A stretch of 64,000 bases of DNA from Gyrodactylus bullatarudis (lineage: Eukaryota; Platyhelminthes; Monogenea; Gyrodactylidea; Gyrodactylidae), in assembly GCA_012064415.1 (NCBI GenBank), contig SSNU01000163.1, forward strand, positions 248,001 to 312,000. The letters run 5' to 3'. The translations under genes were made by a program, and so were the position numbers. Positions 49,861-61,676 of this stretch are shown piece by piece (positions within the stretch are counted from its first letter, which is position 1; each line of letters begins with the position of its first letter). Below the pieces are notes generated by a model. That model did not search any database and was not told where the DNA came from. It saw nothing but the letters and a program-made list of their open reading frames with translations.

Positions 49861-51390
49861 ACATTGACTATACTTTGACAAAATATAATGAGTTGCTGAA
49901 ATAACCAAGAGGGACTTTAATAAAATTTTATCGCCAAATCTCTTTATACAGTATGAGTAAATTCTTAATGAAACTTTCTGTTTAATCTATAGACGTTTGA
50001 ATAAGTTGTTAAATCATTGATAAAAATCCCACTAGTTTTCGAATAAAGCCCAGCTCAACTCCAGGTAAAATAAAACAAAGGAAAGATAAACAAGGCAAAT
50101 TCCCAGACTATCGTTAAGCCAAGGCATTGCCGGAAGAAAAAATAGCTCTCATGCAAACACACAGACAGAAATAATAAATTGTGCTTCAGACAAAAAGAAA
50201 AAGATGATGAGATGATAAATGTACATCTTCCCAAAAAGTCATATGAAATGCGCCCTATGTGTGCAAATCCAACATCATTCCTTTCTTCTTCTCCTTCATC
50301 TAACATATATGAGACTGTCCTAATCTCATTGGTCAATGATGTGTACATTGTGAAAGGATCTGATTGGTTATTCCCCTTGGATATGATTTCTTCTACAAAT
50401 CTGACTAAGGATTACATTGCATTTTGGGAAAGTGTATATGCATATTCCTCTAGATCTATCCATATGAATAATCCTTTCGTTTCATATAAGTATTACTTAT
50501 CTACAGTATGCATCAGCAAGAAATCTCCTAGTTTTGTGCTGATGAACTAACCTCATCGCATTTATTTGACTCTCGATACAGTGTTGATCGTTTTACCCGA
50601 CTGTTGGATTAATATCTCAGCCAAAGGTTCCCAATTCAGCCTCGTTCACTAGTGAGTGCATAAAATATGAATTTTAAAAATTTTTACTGCTGTGTGAAGA
50701 ATGCTTTTTTCTTAACTCAAACGGTTACATTTTCAAATAATTATTTGAATTATAATGCACGGAACAGATATGAAAATAGGAGACAGGATTCATCGATTAG
50801 TATCGAAAGGATTTCTCCAACTGGGATCAAGATGGTGTTATATAAAAAAGGACTAGATGCCTAGTAGGCATTCAAGTATACATTTTTATATAGAAAGAGA
50901 GTTAGGAAAAAAGTGAAAAAATAAATATTTCTTCTTCTAAAAGCAATTATTATCCCATCATCATGTGACAATAGCACATTACCTAACACTTTCAACATCA
51001 TCCTAATAATAATAATAGTAATATCCTTTCTAATGCATCTGCTAAAGAGACTTACATACCTATGTGTTCTTATTAATGTGTAGTGATTAAAATGAAATTA
51101 CTACTTCTATTTATATTTGAATTCAAAAAAAGATCTTCGATGAATTTTACGAGCTCCCACCATTCAATCGATTTCTCTTTTACATTGTGTTTATTACAGT
51201 CGAGGTAGCTTCTCCTTTTTATTTCCTTCCATTCAGAAGCAAATTCAACTGAAAATAGTGTCTCAGATACACCAGAATAAATCACACATTTTTTATTCAA
51301 TTCTAACTTGCATACAAAGTGAATTTTCATTGAATAATTATTCTTATAAGAGAAGAGAGACGCATAGTTTTTCTAATTTCATTCCTTTCA

Positions 51391-51600
51391 GATATTATAA
51401 CCCAGAAATTAAAAAAAATGCCTGAAGTAAATTGTGAAGATTTGGCAGCCACTAAAATACAAGCTGCCTATCGAGGATATCATGTAAGGCAGTCGTTAAA
51501 GTCAGGTGAAGTGATGCCAAAAGATGCGGAAGAGTGTAATGATATCAAGTGTACCAAGGACCATGTTAAGGAATAGATAAAATGGTATTCTTTCTCTATC
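51391..51600 (+). CDS. Small IQ-motif (neurogranin/PEP-19/igloo-like) calmodulin-binding protein; CDS 51418-51576
   Basis: A 52-residue frame from ATG 51418 to TAG 51576. It carries a textbook IQ motif: 'AATKIQAAYRGYHVRQSLK' (IQxxxRGxxxR). The flank resembles the neuromodulin/neurogranin/igloo family, which binds calcium-free calmodulin. An acidic, Cys-containing tail follows (KDAEECNDIKCTKDHVKE). A strong acceptor (TTTCATTCCTTTCAG, ending 51390) just upstream shows the ATG lies in a spliced exon with upstream non-coding exon(s) not located. Length is typical of such small IQ proteins, although further coding in other exons cannot be excluded. Confidence 0.68.
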
Positions 51601-54600
51601 TATTTCTGAAGCCCAATATCTCTTTCCATGCATCAGATGACATCAATACATCCTTCCTTCACTTGTTATCTAGAAATGTACATTTTATCTGATCCCAGAA
51701 AAATACAAGAACATTTGACACAAAAATATATAAATACATAAACATTATATAATAGTACTGATATAAATTGATGAGATAAAAATAAACATACTACAAATAT
51801 ATATATTATGGCTTTGAGAGGAGACAGACATGGCAGTTGAAAGCTTGTTGAACCCAAATGACTGACTGAGGAAAAAATGGATTTAAAATTTAAAAATTGT
51901 GTAAAATTCATCTCTAATAACTTTGAATGCATTAATAATCTGTATTGCTAAGATTTTTACAAACTGCCTTCTTACCTTTATTGGAGAATTGAATACAATC
52001 GAATTTTGAGTAGGTTCTTCTTTCAACTCTCCTACGTTGTTCTGTATTAGATGAGAGTGACTTGGAATTTGTTGTATAATTTCACACTGGAATTTGTCTG
52101 TAACTAAAGTGATGATAATTTATCCCTAAAAAAATAAAATTTGATTTGATATTGCATTTGATTAATTAAGACAGATGGGAACAGATGAGCACAACCCCTA
52201 TTGGCATGCAAGGAAAGAACAGGGGGACAGTTATTAAAGCAGATAAGTGGATTTTTATTCCAAAAAAAAATAATAAATCAATTACATTGAATACTCCTTA
52301 TGATTATACAGAGATGAGGGAGAAAGAGTGGACTCATGTAAATTGAGCTAAAAAACATGAAGTACTGCCACTCGACAAATTCTAACTCAGATTGAGTACG
52401 CCCGGCTATTCAATCAGAGAAAGTAAGACTAAATCATATGAGGATCATAAAGAGAATTTACAAAATCTTACTGTTTTTCTAACAAAATTTACCAAAACGT
52501 GGGTAAACATTAGAATTCTCGGCCATTAGTTTAAATCCCATTATGAAATGCACCGATAAGTTATTATTAAAAAAATTTAATTTCGAAAATGTCCCAATTT
52601 TTTCAGGTCCACATTTTTAACTATTCCAAAGATTCGAAGCGATAAGATACAGACATTTCGGATCCAAACTAGAAAGTTCCAGCATTAACCTTCTTCTTTT
52701 AGGTCGTTTGTTGATAAAATTTTGTGGCCTAAATTCTGTCATTTTGCAAAATTAGGGTAGAATTTTATCAGGAAAAAATTATCTTTGATCAGTCGTTTTT
52801 CTCAAGGTTTCATTTCACTCTGAAATCTGTGGTTATTCTTTTTAGAATCAGATTAGATTACGGTAGCCTTGTAGAAATTATAGAAAATTGCCAAAACTCA
52901 TCATCCAGAAAAGTGATAATAAACTTTAAAAGAAGGATTTGAAGAAGGTGAAACCAAATTGGTGTCCCTTAATTTGGTAAAATAGATACGAGTATAAATT
53001 TGTATGAATAACACTGCGTTTTGAATGAAACCAGTAAAAATATTCATTCAATATCTAAGAGAAAGGAGGCATACTCAAAAGAGAAAACTTTTAAATTTGA
53101 TGCTTCCAATAGATTCTTTATGCTCCATAGATGCCGTTTTGAAAACTAAATCTAAAAAAAATTTGATGTTCTTATATGCAGAAAATCCTATTTTCCCTAA
53201 ATTGATCAGATTTTCTAAGGGGTGGATTGAGAATATATTCAATATTAATTTGATTTATAAAATCTGATCTAAAGAGATCAAAATTCGTGCCCAAAATTCA
53301 AAATTTATCATTCTCCGTAGTAAAATTCATTGAAAAATGGTGAAGCAAATTTGAAATTACTATTAATTTAAAATTATTCTTAATTACATAATTGGTAATT
53401 CTCGATGGTAGATCTACTCCTAACTAGAAGGTTAGAAGTATTTCAAGAGGTATTTATGAGTAAAAACATTTTGTACGATCAGCTGCAATAGTAAATCCTC
53501 TGAGTTCTGGAAAAGGATTTAAGAGGTACAATTGCACCAAGTTCTGCAAAATAACCCGTTTTATTGTAAAAATAGAGTTATTTTATGTAATTCAAAGTAC
53601 CATCATTCCCTCTTTGGATCAAATAAAAAAATTACTGATTGGAAAATTTCAAAATTAGCTTTCTTCACTGAAATCATCAAGTCTGTCCAGAAAAAAAAGA
53701 CAAAACAGACAAGGCCAGAACGAAATTAATTTATTCTTAAAATTTAAATTATTTTACGGATTGGTTTTAAGATTATATTAGGATATTTATGAAAAAAACT
53801 ACTTTTAAGACCATAATGTAACACATATATAAATGAAATTTAAGGTTCAAGGTTCTCTTATTCCCTATCAAATGAAAAAATTTATCTCTTACCCTAATAC
53901 TCAATTAAAATTTAAATCACAGGATCTGTACTGATCTAAGGTTGATAAAAAAGAAGTACTTTCCACTATATTCTATTCAGCGAAGAAAATTAATTTATAT
54001 CATCTTTCCTGGAAATGGTTTTCTCGGAGAATTTAAATTGAAATGGTTAATGTGTCCTTTCGATGATGATATAGTGTCCTCTGGTAAACATAATAGAGAA
54101 TAATAGAGAAATTGTAGGGATGCAATAAAGAACCTGTATAATTATTAATTAATGATATTATTTTCGAAAATTTTAATTCATTCAGCCAATATACCGAGTA
54201 GACTATGAATTCTAAACATTATTTTATATCAAGTGCCAAAATACTTGTCTGTGATTATATTCAAGATCACACTTTTTTTAAAAATGCCGCTAGATTTTCA
54301 ATGAATTTTTACTAGGTTTTCACTAAAATTTCGAATATCTTTCATGCTGATAAAACTTCAAGTGTTTTTTCAATGAAAACAGTACTTGAATCATGTTAAG
54401 ATCATTTCTGTTAAATTTTGTTATACCACTATGTCTACAAGAGAATTTACGGCAATGCAAGACATTGTGTAGGATTACAAACGAATTTTCTGTTATTTTA
54501 GATCTCACACATCATTGTTATCAAAATTATATATGGAAATTTCACGGAAAACTTTGAGTTAATAAAAGGTCAAAATTCGTTTCATCTCTATTGTTCATAT

Positions 54601-55680
54601 TGGTAGCAAGTTAATCAAACTATTCCGTTAGTCCTCAGATTGTCTCAAGACTATCAAGAGTAACAAGATTAACGGTAAAGTATGTAAAATATACCGGCCT
54701 ATTATTCATTATTTTTCTAACTGACTGTTAAATTCAAACACTACAGAATAAACCAATGATTCCCATACACCGTTTTGTTCATGAATCAATGATGATGAAA
54801 ATTATCTAAAATAAATTATTAGAAGGCCCACTTTCATCCACTAAATCCTTCAAAATAAACCGAAATTATTCAAATTCTTTGAACAATATTAAAAATATTT
54901 TTAATTTTAATCTCCCACAGTTTTTCTAACGAAAAGTTTAAAAATAGTGATTTGGTCATACCTCGTAGTAAAATTCATTGAAAAATGTTGGCGCTAATTC
55001 AACTCTAATTCAGCATACTAGTTGATTTCATCCCATCTATTTTTCATTTATCAAATACTGTATTACTTTGGATGTTAAATAATAATATTTGTGAATTCTT
55101 GTTACAATTGTAATACATTTTGGGATCGGATCATTATTATTATCCTTAGTAATTAATTTACTACTTGTTTATTTTCTCTATCGTATTTTTACATTCCTGT
55201 TGTAGGTGGAAATGTAAATAACACATTCTCCCTCTGTGAATGATCACATTGACAGTTTTGTGTGTGTGTGTGTCTGTCTGTTTGTATGAAGGTTAGTATC
55301 GTACAATGTATTGTTAAACGAACCAAAAGCAAATTACTCCCTAAATGACTGGGTGTGTCTCTAAAGTTTCTCTTCATCTGATCGAAACTGTACACTAGGG
55401 ATATTTTTTGAAAATTGATAAATATTTTCCTAGCACTTATTCAATAGAAACTTTTTTGTATTGAAATCACCCCTAGGAAAAGGTTTAATCTAAGAGAAAT
55501 TTCACACCTAGATTACTTAAATATTAAAGCATCTGTGAATTTTCGAAAAAAATTTGCTTAAAAAGTTATCCCTAATGTACACAATGTACAGCATACATCT
55601 TGGTATAGAAAGAAGAATTCACTGTTATTACATCTTTCTTAATATACTTACATAATTCTACGACATTCAAATTGTAGTAT
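51577..55680. other. Gene-free region
   Basis: AT-rich with no supportable gene. Short frames such as 53025-53267 lack family resemblance. A recurring 28-34 bp motif (GTAAAATTCATTGAAAAAT core) occurs at about 53313 and 54962. (TG)n-type simple sequence lies near 55257-55280. Confidence 0.45.
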
Positions 55681-55689
55681 GGAATTATT

Positions 55690-56360
55690 CGAGATCAGAC
55701 TACAAATGAGAATCAAGGATCACTGATTTAAATATCTACATCAACCAAAATAAAATTCACCCTAAAACTACAATTAAGGACCTTGGGATTACTTATTTAT
55801 GGAAACTTGATTTTGTTGATCACTATAAAGAAATTATTAAAAAATTCATTGGCCGGCTCATCCACATCCACAAATGCATCAAAATCGACAGCATGAAACT
55901 ACTTTTATTCAAAGTTTATGCTAGACCAGTAATTGAATACTGTTCTGCAATCTGGAACCCTGAATGTGACAAATGGTCTAAAAAAATACAAACTGCATGC
56001 AACAGATTTACGCGCCTTTTGTCATCAACATACCAAACTGAAATGAAATCCACGAAGAACTCCTTGTGGCTAAGAAGAGAACTCAAAACAATTACCCTAA
56101 TCAAACTCTCACCCCTGGCTAACTCCAATCGTCAAGGCCTACGCTCCAATGTTCCTGAATATGGCAATCTAAAAAAGCTATCAATTTTCAACAAAGCCAA
56201 AAACATATTTAAAAAACTTAATCATAAGATGAAAACTCTTGATAATGATGAATTTAAAAAAGAATTAAAAAACTTTATAATTTATAAATTTCCACAAAAC
56301 TGAAGAATCTATTTAATGTTTATATAGATAACACATGTATTGTTTAATAAATATTATTAT
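55690..56360 (+). mobile_element. LINE 3' end: reverse-transcriptase C-terminus plus ATT-repeat tail
   Basis: Frame 55726-56303 reads 'TTIKDLGITYLWKLDFVDHY', 'SMKLLLFKVYARPVIEYCSA', 'IWNPECDKWSKKIQTACNRF' and a Lys-rich end. 'KDLGI', 'Y..P.IEY.S.IWNP' and 'IQ...R' are hallmarks of the end of CR1/jockey-like ORF2. After the stop comes a short 3' UTR and a TTATTATTATT tail (about 56340-56365), as in CR1/L2-like elements. 5'-truncated. A different family from the 2-kb and 29.5-kb remnants. Confidence 0.75.
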
Positions 56361-58584
56361 TATTAAACTAGAAACAGACCTCCATCTACTATTTAAAACT
56401 CCGAATGTTTATGATTTTGTTGGGGAAAAGTTTGGTAAAAAAGCTCTTATTTTGAATTTCAACAAAAAGCTAATTGCAGTTGGAAACCAATTATTTTTAC
56501 AGAAATCTCAATTTCTCATTAGGAAGAGGAGAAGAACAAGAATGGTCGTAGAGATTTTTCAGAAAACAATCCATTCTCGTGTGAAAGTTTACACCCAATT
56601 TACGATCATTTTTACTGCTTGTAAATGACGTTTTTTTCAAACAAATGCATAATCTAATGATAATCTTGGATAGTAACGTTTGATTCCTCTCAGACCTGTT
56701 GAATCGGTTACTAGAAAATCTTCAGAAAATTCTTATAACTTGAAAAAAAATCACGAGTTCCCAAATTTAACGAGAATAGCTGTAGACTCCCATTTTTGGA
56801 GATGACCAGACTATCCTTTGACCAATACTTATTCCAAATAACCCTAGTTTGAAAATTGGGAGTTTATACATCCTCATTGAAACTCCAATTAGCAAAAAGG
56901 AATTTTTCATTCTAGGCATAACCGAATTTAACCAACAATTTAACAAGTTGAAAGAGTGGGAATTTAGCATATTTTTGAAATTCAAGAAATTTGGCCAGAT
57001 TTAATTTTTTTAGTATCGTATTCGAAAAGTATTTGTCTTGCTCGACTAATCCCTTTTGACAGTTAATGACATGGTTTTATCTGAGATAATATATAGAAAC
57101 AAAACACTTTTAGGCTATACTTTTATATACTCTCATGTACTTTAACAGGATGATCGAATGGGCCTTGGGTTAGTTGATAAAATGTTAACCCAAATAAAAA
57201 GTATTCATGACTTTTAAAGATTCTAATTTGTACAATGATATTTGAACATTCAATAGAAATAGAAATCAATTTCCATAGTCAATGGGTTTTTTCCAACAAT
57301 TTTGTAGAGATGGTAGGAATAAAGAGATCTCTGTGTATGAATAAAGTATAATTTAGAGATAAATAAGAAGATATATTCAGATCCAAATTTACAATGTACA
57401 TTTCTTAAAGGATCATCAGTGGTCTCTCTTTAAAAAATTGATAAAAGTTGAATAAAAATTTAAAATTTCCAATGAAATTTAGTTGAAAAAAATTCTATAC
57501 TCAAAGTTAATTAAAATTAAATTTTAAACTTATTGGAGAGTTTTGGTGTTTTTTAGCTTACATTATATTCTTCTTTGACATTTACTATTTCTTTCATAAT
57601 TTGTAAAAAATTATTTTGAATAAATTCTCAAATTATATCATTTTTAAAGTATTGCCACTGATGATGCTTTGGGAAATGTACATATGGCCCCAATATATAT
57701 CTTTTTTCTAATTTTCCAAATATGATTTAAGTGGATTTTCGGACGTATTTGAAAATTTACGTGATTATTTCAGTCACAAAGTTAATTGGTCAATCTATCT
57801 CTTTCAGTTTAAATGTAAATTTAGATCAACTGTTTTGAGACAAATTTGTTGCTGCTGTCCTCTGTAGTTATGAGAAATATTCAAGGTATCTTCTTTTAGA
57901 ATGTTGTTCAAAAAGTAATTCTCTCAACTTGCCTCGTATTAACAAATTTCCTTCTCTGTGTTCTATATCGAGAGAATAATGAAATAATAATAATAATAAT
58001 CATTCATAAAGTTATCTGATCCCCGTGATCTGCACACATCCTAAAAGGGGGCTGATGTATACAAATGATGGATATTAAAAGATTTCATTCATCCATTTTA
58101 TAAGGAATTCTGTTTCCAAATCACATGAAATAAAAATCTAAACATAGAATGAATATCTCCTTCATTGTTCCTTTGTTTCTTATACTACAGATCTTGCTTG
58201 TTTGGATGGCGATGAGGGAGGGATGTATAGTCTTTGGTCGTCTATTGGAATATACATTACATGGTTCAAAATTAATTATGATGAAATGAAAATAATAAAA
58301 AGTCACATCTTAATTAATTGCCGATCCAGAGAGAGAGAGAGCGAGAGGAAATTTCTATTCGATGCACATGTGAATTTCTATGAAAAGAAAGAAGGCATTA
58401 AAATTTCTTTTTCGAATTTCCTTTTTTCTTAAATCGGCGAAATTTTGCCTTTTAATTTGGTTTTTTGCGACATTTGATAATTGACCGTATACATCTATTG
58501 AATTTGTGAAAATACCATACACTTTTTGTCAATTAGCCTACCCATATATACATTTTTTGTCAATATCCCAAAAATTAATGTATA

Positions 58585-58765
58585 TGGATCAGGTATCTTT
58601 CTCAAGCCATAATTCTGTTTTTAAAAATAAGTAAAAATATAATGAGCGTTTTTTATAAATCCACTCACAAGAGATCAATGAGGAATAAAGGAAGAAATCA
58701 TACCCGTGGAATTCAAAAATGAGATACCCTTGAAGTCATCTCTTGAGATATGAAAGTTGACTGAT
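58585..58765 (+). repeat. Dispersed repeat family C, copy 2
   Basis: Matches 17.44-17.73 kb through CTCAAGCCATAATTCTnTTT, CCACTCACAnGAGAT, GAAAnnnTACCCGnnGAATT and TCTCTTGA blocks. Confidence 0.5.
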
Positions 58766-59340
58766 AAGAGTCATTTTTTGGACAATACATAAACCTAAAA
58801 AAATTGTATATTCTGAAAAATCTCAGCGATCTTGTAAAAAAAATCTCTGGATCTTTAAGGCTTAAATTCTCAAAATATTGCAGACAAAAAGTGAAAAGAT
58901 ATTCATTTGATCAGCGAATACAAACTCGTTTTCTATTCCTAAATAATCAATAATTATAATAATTGGAGTGAGGTAAAAATATGCAATTTTTAGTAACAAA
59001 CAATAAAATGCTGATATTAGAAACATAAGAGTTTTTCTCAGACATTTTACTTTCCTTGTATCAAGTGATGATGATTATTAATATCCTTGGATGTACTTGG
59101 TTTACAAGTATGACCAAAATATTTCTCAAAACATTACTTTCTTGTCTTATCATAGATATTATACGCAGACGATCAAGTACAATTGATAAATTACAAGGGG
59201 CCTCAAAACGGTATAAAAAATATAAATAATTTTTTAAAACATGAATATTTTTCAATTTGATTTCGTAAATTGGTTTTTCACGATTAACTCCCTCTTTTTA
59301 TGACTCGCATTTAATGTTTTCCCTTAAGGTCTGTAAATGC

Positions 59341-59673
59341 GCTGATTACGAATCTAAAGTTGTTTTAACGCAATTATTTCTGGTTCAAGAGATATCGATC
59401 AATATTCTGGTCTTTATTTGATCCGAAAATAGGCTATCTTCCAGGCGATTACATATTTGAATTGATTACTCGATAAAAGTGATCTTATCTTTATGTTTGA
59501 CTTTGGGAAATGGATTTTCAAAAAAAAGGTTTTAAACAAAAATTAATTTTTGGTAAAAATAAACTTTCTTTGAATTAAAATAGCACGTGTTTGACGAATG
59601 ATATAGCTGAGATTCTTGCGTATTCCTGGAGATTAATAGATTTCCCATCGAAGTATTTTCTTAGGCTTAGATG
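59341..59673 (+). repeat. Dispersed repeat family A, copy 5
   Basis: Best-preserved copy by eye: CTGATTACGAATCTAAAGTT, TTTTAACGCAATTATTTCTG, AGATATCGATCAATATTCTG, TAGCACGTGTTTGACGAA and TTTCTTAGGCTTAGATG. Confidence 0.7.
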
Positions 59674-61676
59674 TATGATGATGAGTTGCTCAAGCGTTTC
59701 TTTGAAGGTACAGTGGGACTTAAAGGGTTTAAACATGAACCTATCTAACTATAGAGCATGGAACATTGTTGGGGGAAAGTAAAAGCTTTTATCACCCCAA
59801 TGTGTAGTTTACATTGTGTGCTCATGCTAGATCCAAGTTAGTGTATGCTAAACTTTGACCAATCAGATCGATTCTTCCTATCATATTAAGGTTACGTTTT
59901 GAAATTCATTAGAGTTTATGTTCTACTATTCTTCATTGTTTTTAACTACCTTAGTATATAAAACTGATGTCAAGTTTGGATAGTTAAGCGTAGTAAAAAA
60001 GTTAATGCTTATTTTCGAGCAAGTGTCGTCTGTCCACATTTTCCAACACTTTGAGCTAAAACATTTCTTCAGTTCCAAAGACACTCTTGAAGATTAGAAT
60101 GACGCCTAATTTTGGCCAAATTGATTTTTCTCCTTAGCTGATAAACAGATTCATCTTCAAATAAAGTACAAAACACTTGTCTGCTTTAACCTAGAAGTTA
60201 ATACTAAACCTTTACTCTCACTTCGGAAACGACAATGTTCACGAATGGCATGAATTAATTTGAATAAATTGAAATATCTCTTGAAATTCAAAAGTTAACC
60301 CACAGTAAAATTAGTTAGATAAATAGAGTAAGCAGTTACATTGATAAATCATACAATTCTGTCCACAATTTAATGCGTTACAATTTGGTAAGGCTCATTT
60401 CATGCATGTGTACAAACCATACGTAAAACACTCTCAATTAATTTAAATGAACAAGAATGTATTCTAATTTCAATAGTTGAAAAGATTGAGATGGAATATT
60501 GCTATAAAAAGGCTTAAGAAGAGAATGAATTTTATAAAATTTCAATTTCATTACTGATACGTATACATATAAAAGAATTTATCTGGAATTTAAGTTCACC
60601 AACAAGAGACAGAGAGAGAAAGACAGGAACAAGTTCACTGTAGGAGTGAAGAAAATTTATCTCAAATACTCTGTGAGTGTTATTTACTACATATGGGAAA
60701 TCAAGATTTTAGCAAACATCACAAATTCAAAATGGTTGAAAAAAATTTGATTTGTTTTAATGGATTATTATTTTCCACTACCCATTTTCGAGGTTCCTTA
60801 GTATATTAATGATTTTATCTGAATGAATACAGTAGTATTTATTAGTATTTATTGAATAGCATTCATTGAATATTTCTACAGTAGTAGTGATAACTTATTT
60901 TCGTCTCGATTTTAAATAAACAAATTTAATTTCAACTTTTTTCCCGTGAAAAGGTTTTCTTTCTTGTGATTTATAATCTCTCAAGTTCATTTCAAAAAGA
61001 TCAAGTCTACCAAGCAATTAAATTCTCATTGATATTTAGGCATGAGAGTGAATGTGTAGAAATCTCTGAAAAAATATTCTTTTACATCTTTGCATTGTAT
61101 CATCATCAGCATCATATGATTAAATTCTATCCTCTTTCTCTCACTACCACTCTGATTATAACAACATCAACAACAACAACAACAAAAGCATAAACAATCT
61201 CTCTTTCTCTATTTGGTGAAAAATACATCTTTCCATCTACATTTATGTATTCATGATGGAAGATGATTATTCAATTCAATTTAAGGGAATGTTTATTTGA
61301 TGTTTTTTCCTCTTTCCCTCTCTATTTGGAATGATTTTAATGTTGAAGGGGTTGATGAGGAAGGGGTGTAGTTGCATTACAGAGAATTGATCCATTGTTT
61401 ATATAAAAAATTAAAATTCTTCTTTCCTCTATTTCCAAATTTCCTTTTAATCAACCAATCCCTATTCTCTGTTCATCTTTTCTTATGATTACAAGAGTGA
61501 AATTAATTATCATTGATCAATGATCATGTGTTCTGTACATTTAATTTGAGAAAAAAATGGCAAGAATATCCATATAATTCCCAAGTATAATGAAAAATTG
61601 CAATAATTGTTAATATTTATCATAACTGTACTTGAGAGTAGTTCGAAAATTAAATAAATTTCTCCTCTTAGACATT

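Larger units (their letters stand above)
46775..51390. other. Gene-poor region between ARF6 and the IQ-motif gene
   Basis: The start is the ARF6 3' UTR. The remainder is AT-rich with family A repeat copies (48.53-48.98 and 49.7-49.85 kb). Short open frames of up to 123 codons (for example at 50179-50550) show no family resemblance and overlap open frames on the other strand. The 3' half may be promoter or 5' non-coding exon sequence of the IQ gene. A 15-bp perfect palindrome (ATGCCTAGTAGGCAT) lies near 50858. Confidence 0.45.
56366..61676. other. Gene-poor region upstream of SLC4
   Basis: AT-rich; no gene supported. It contains a family C repeat (58.59-58.76 kb), a family A repeat (59.34-59.67 kb), an (AAT)n run near 57980 and GAGA repeats near 58330. 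ACAACA repeats lie near 61165. The 3' end presumably holds the SLC4 promoter and 5' UTR. Confidence 0.45.

Noticed and set aside
50179..50550. 123-codon plus-strand open frame, with a 97-codon frame on the opposite strand
   Set aside because: No domain, signal or family resemblance. Two opposed frames over the same AT-rich bases are most simply chance, and no splice context was found.
53025..53267. 80-codon Lys-rich frame
   Set aside because: No family resemblance, no splice context, and within repeat-like AT-rich DNA.
56335..56628. 97-codon frame after the LINE
   Set aside because: Begins inside the LINE's ATT tail and has no similarity to RT, endonuclease or any family I recognise.
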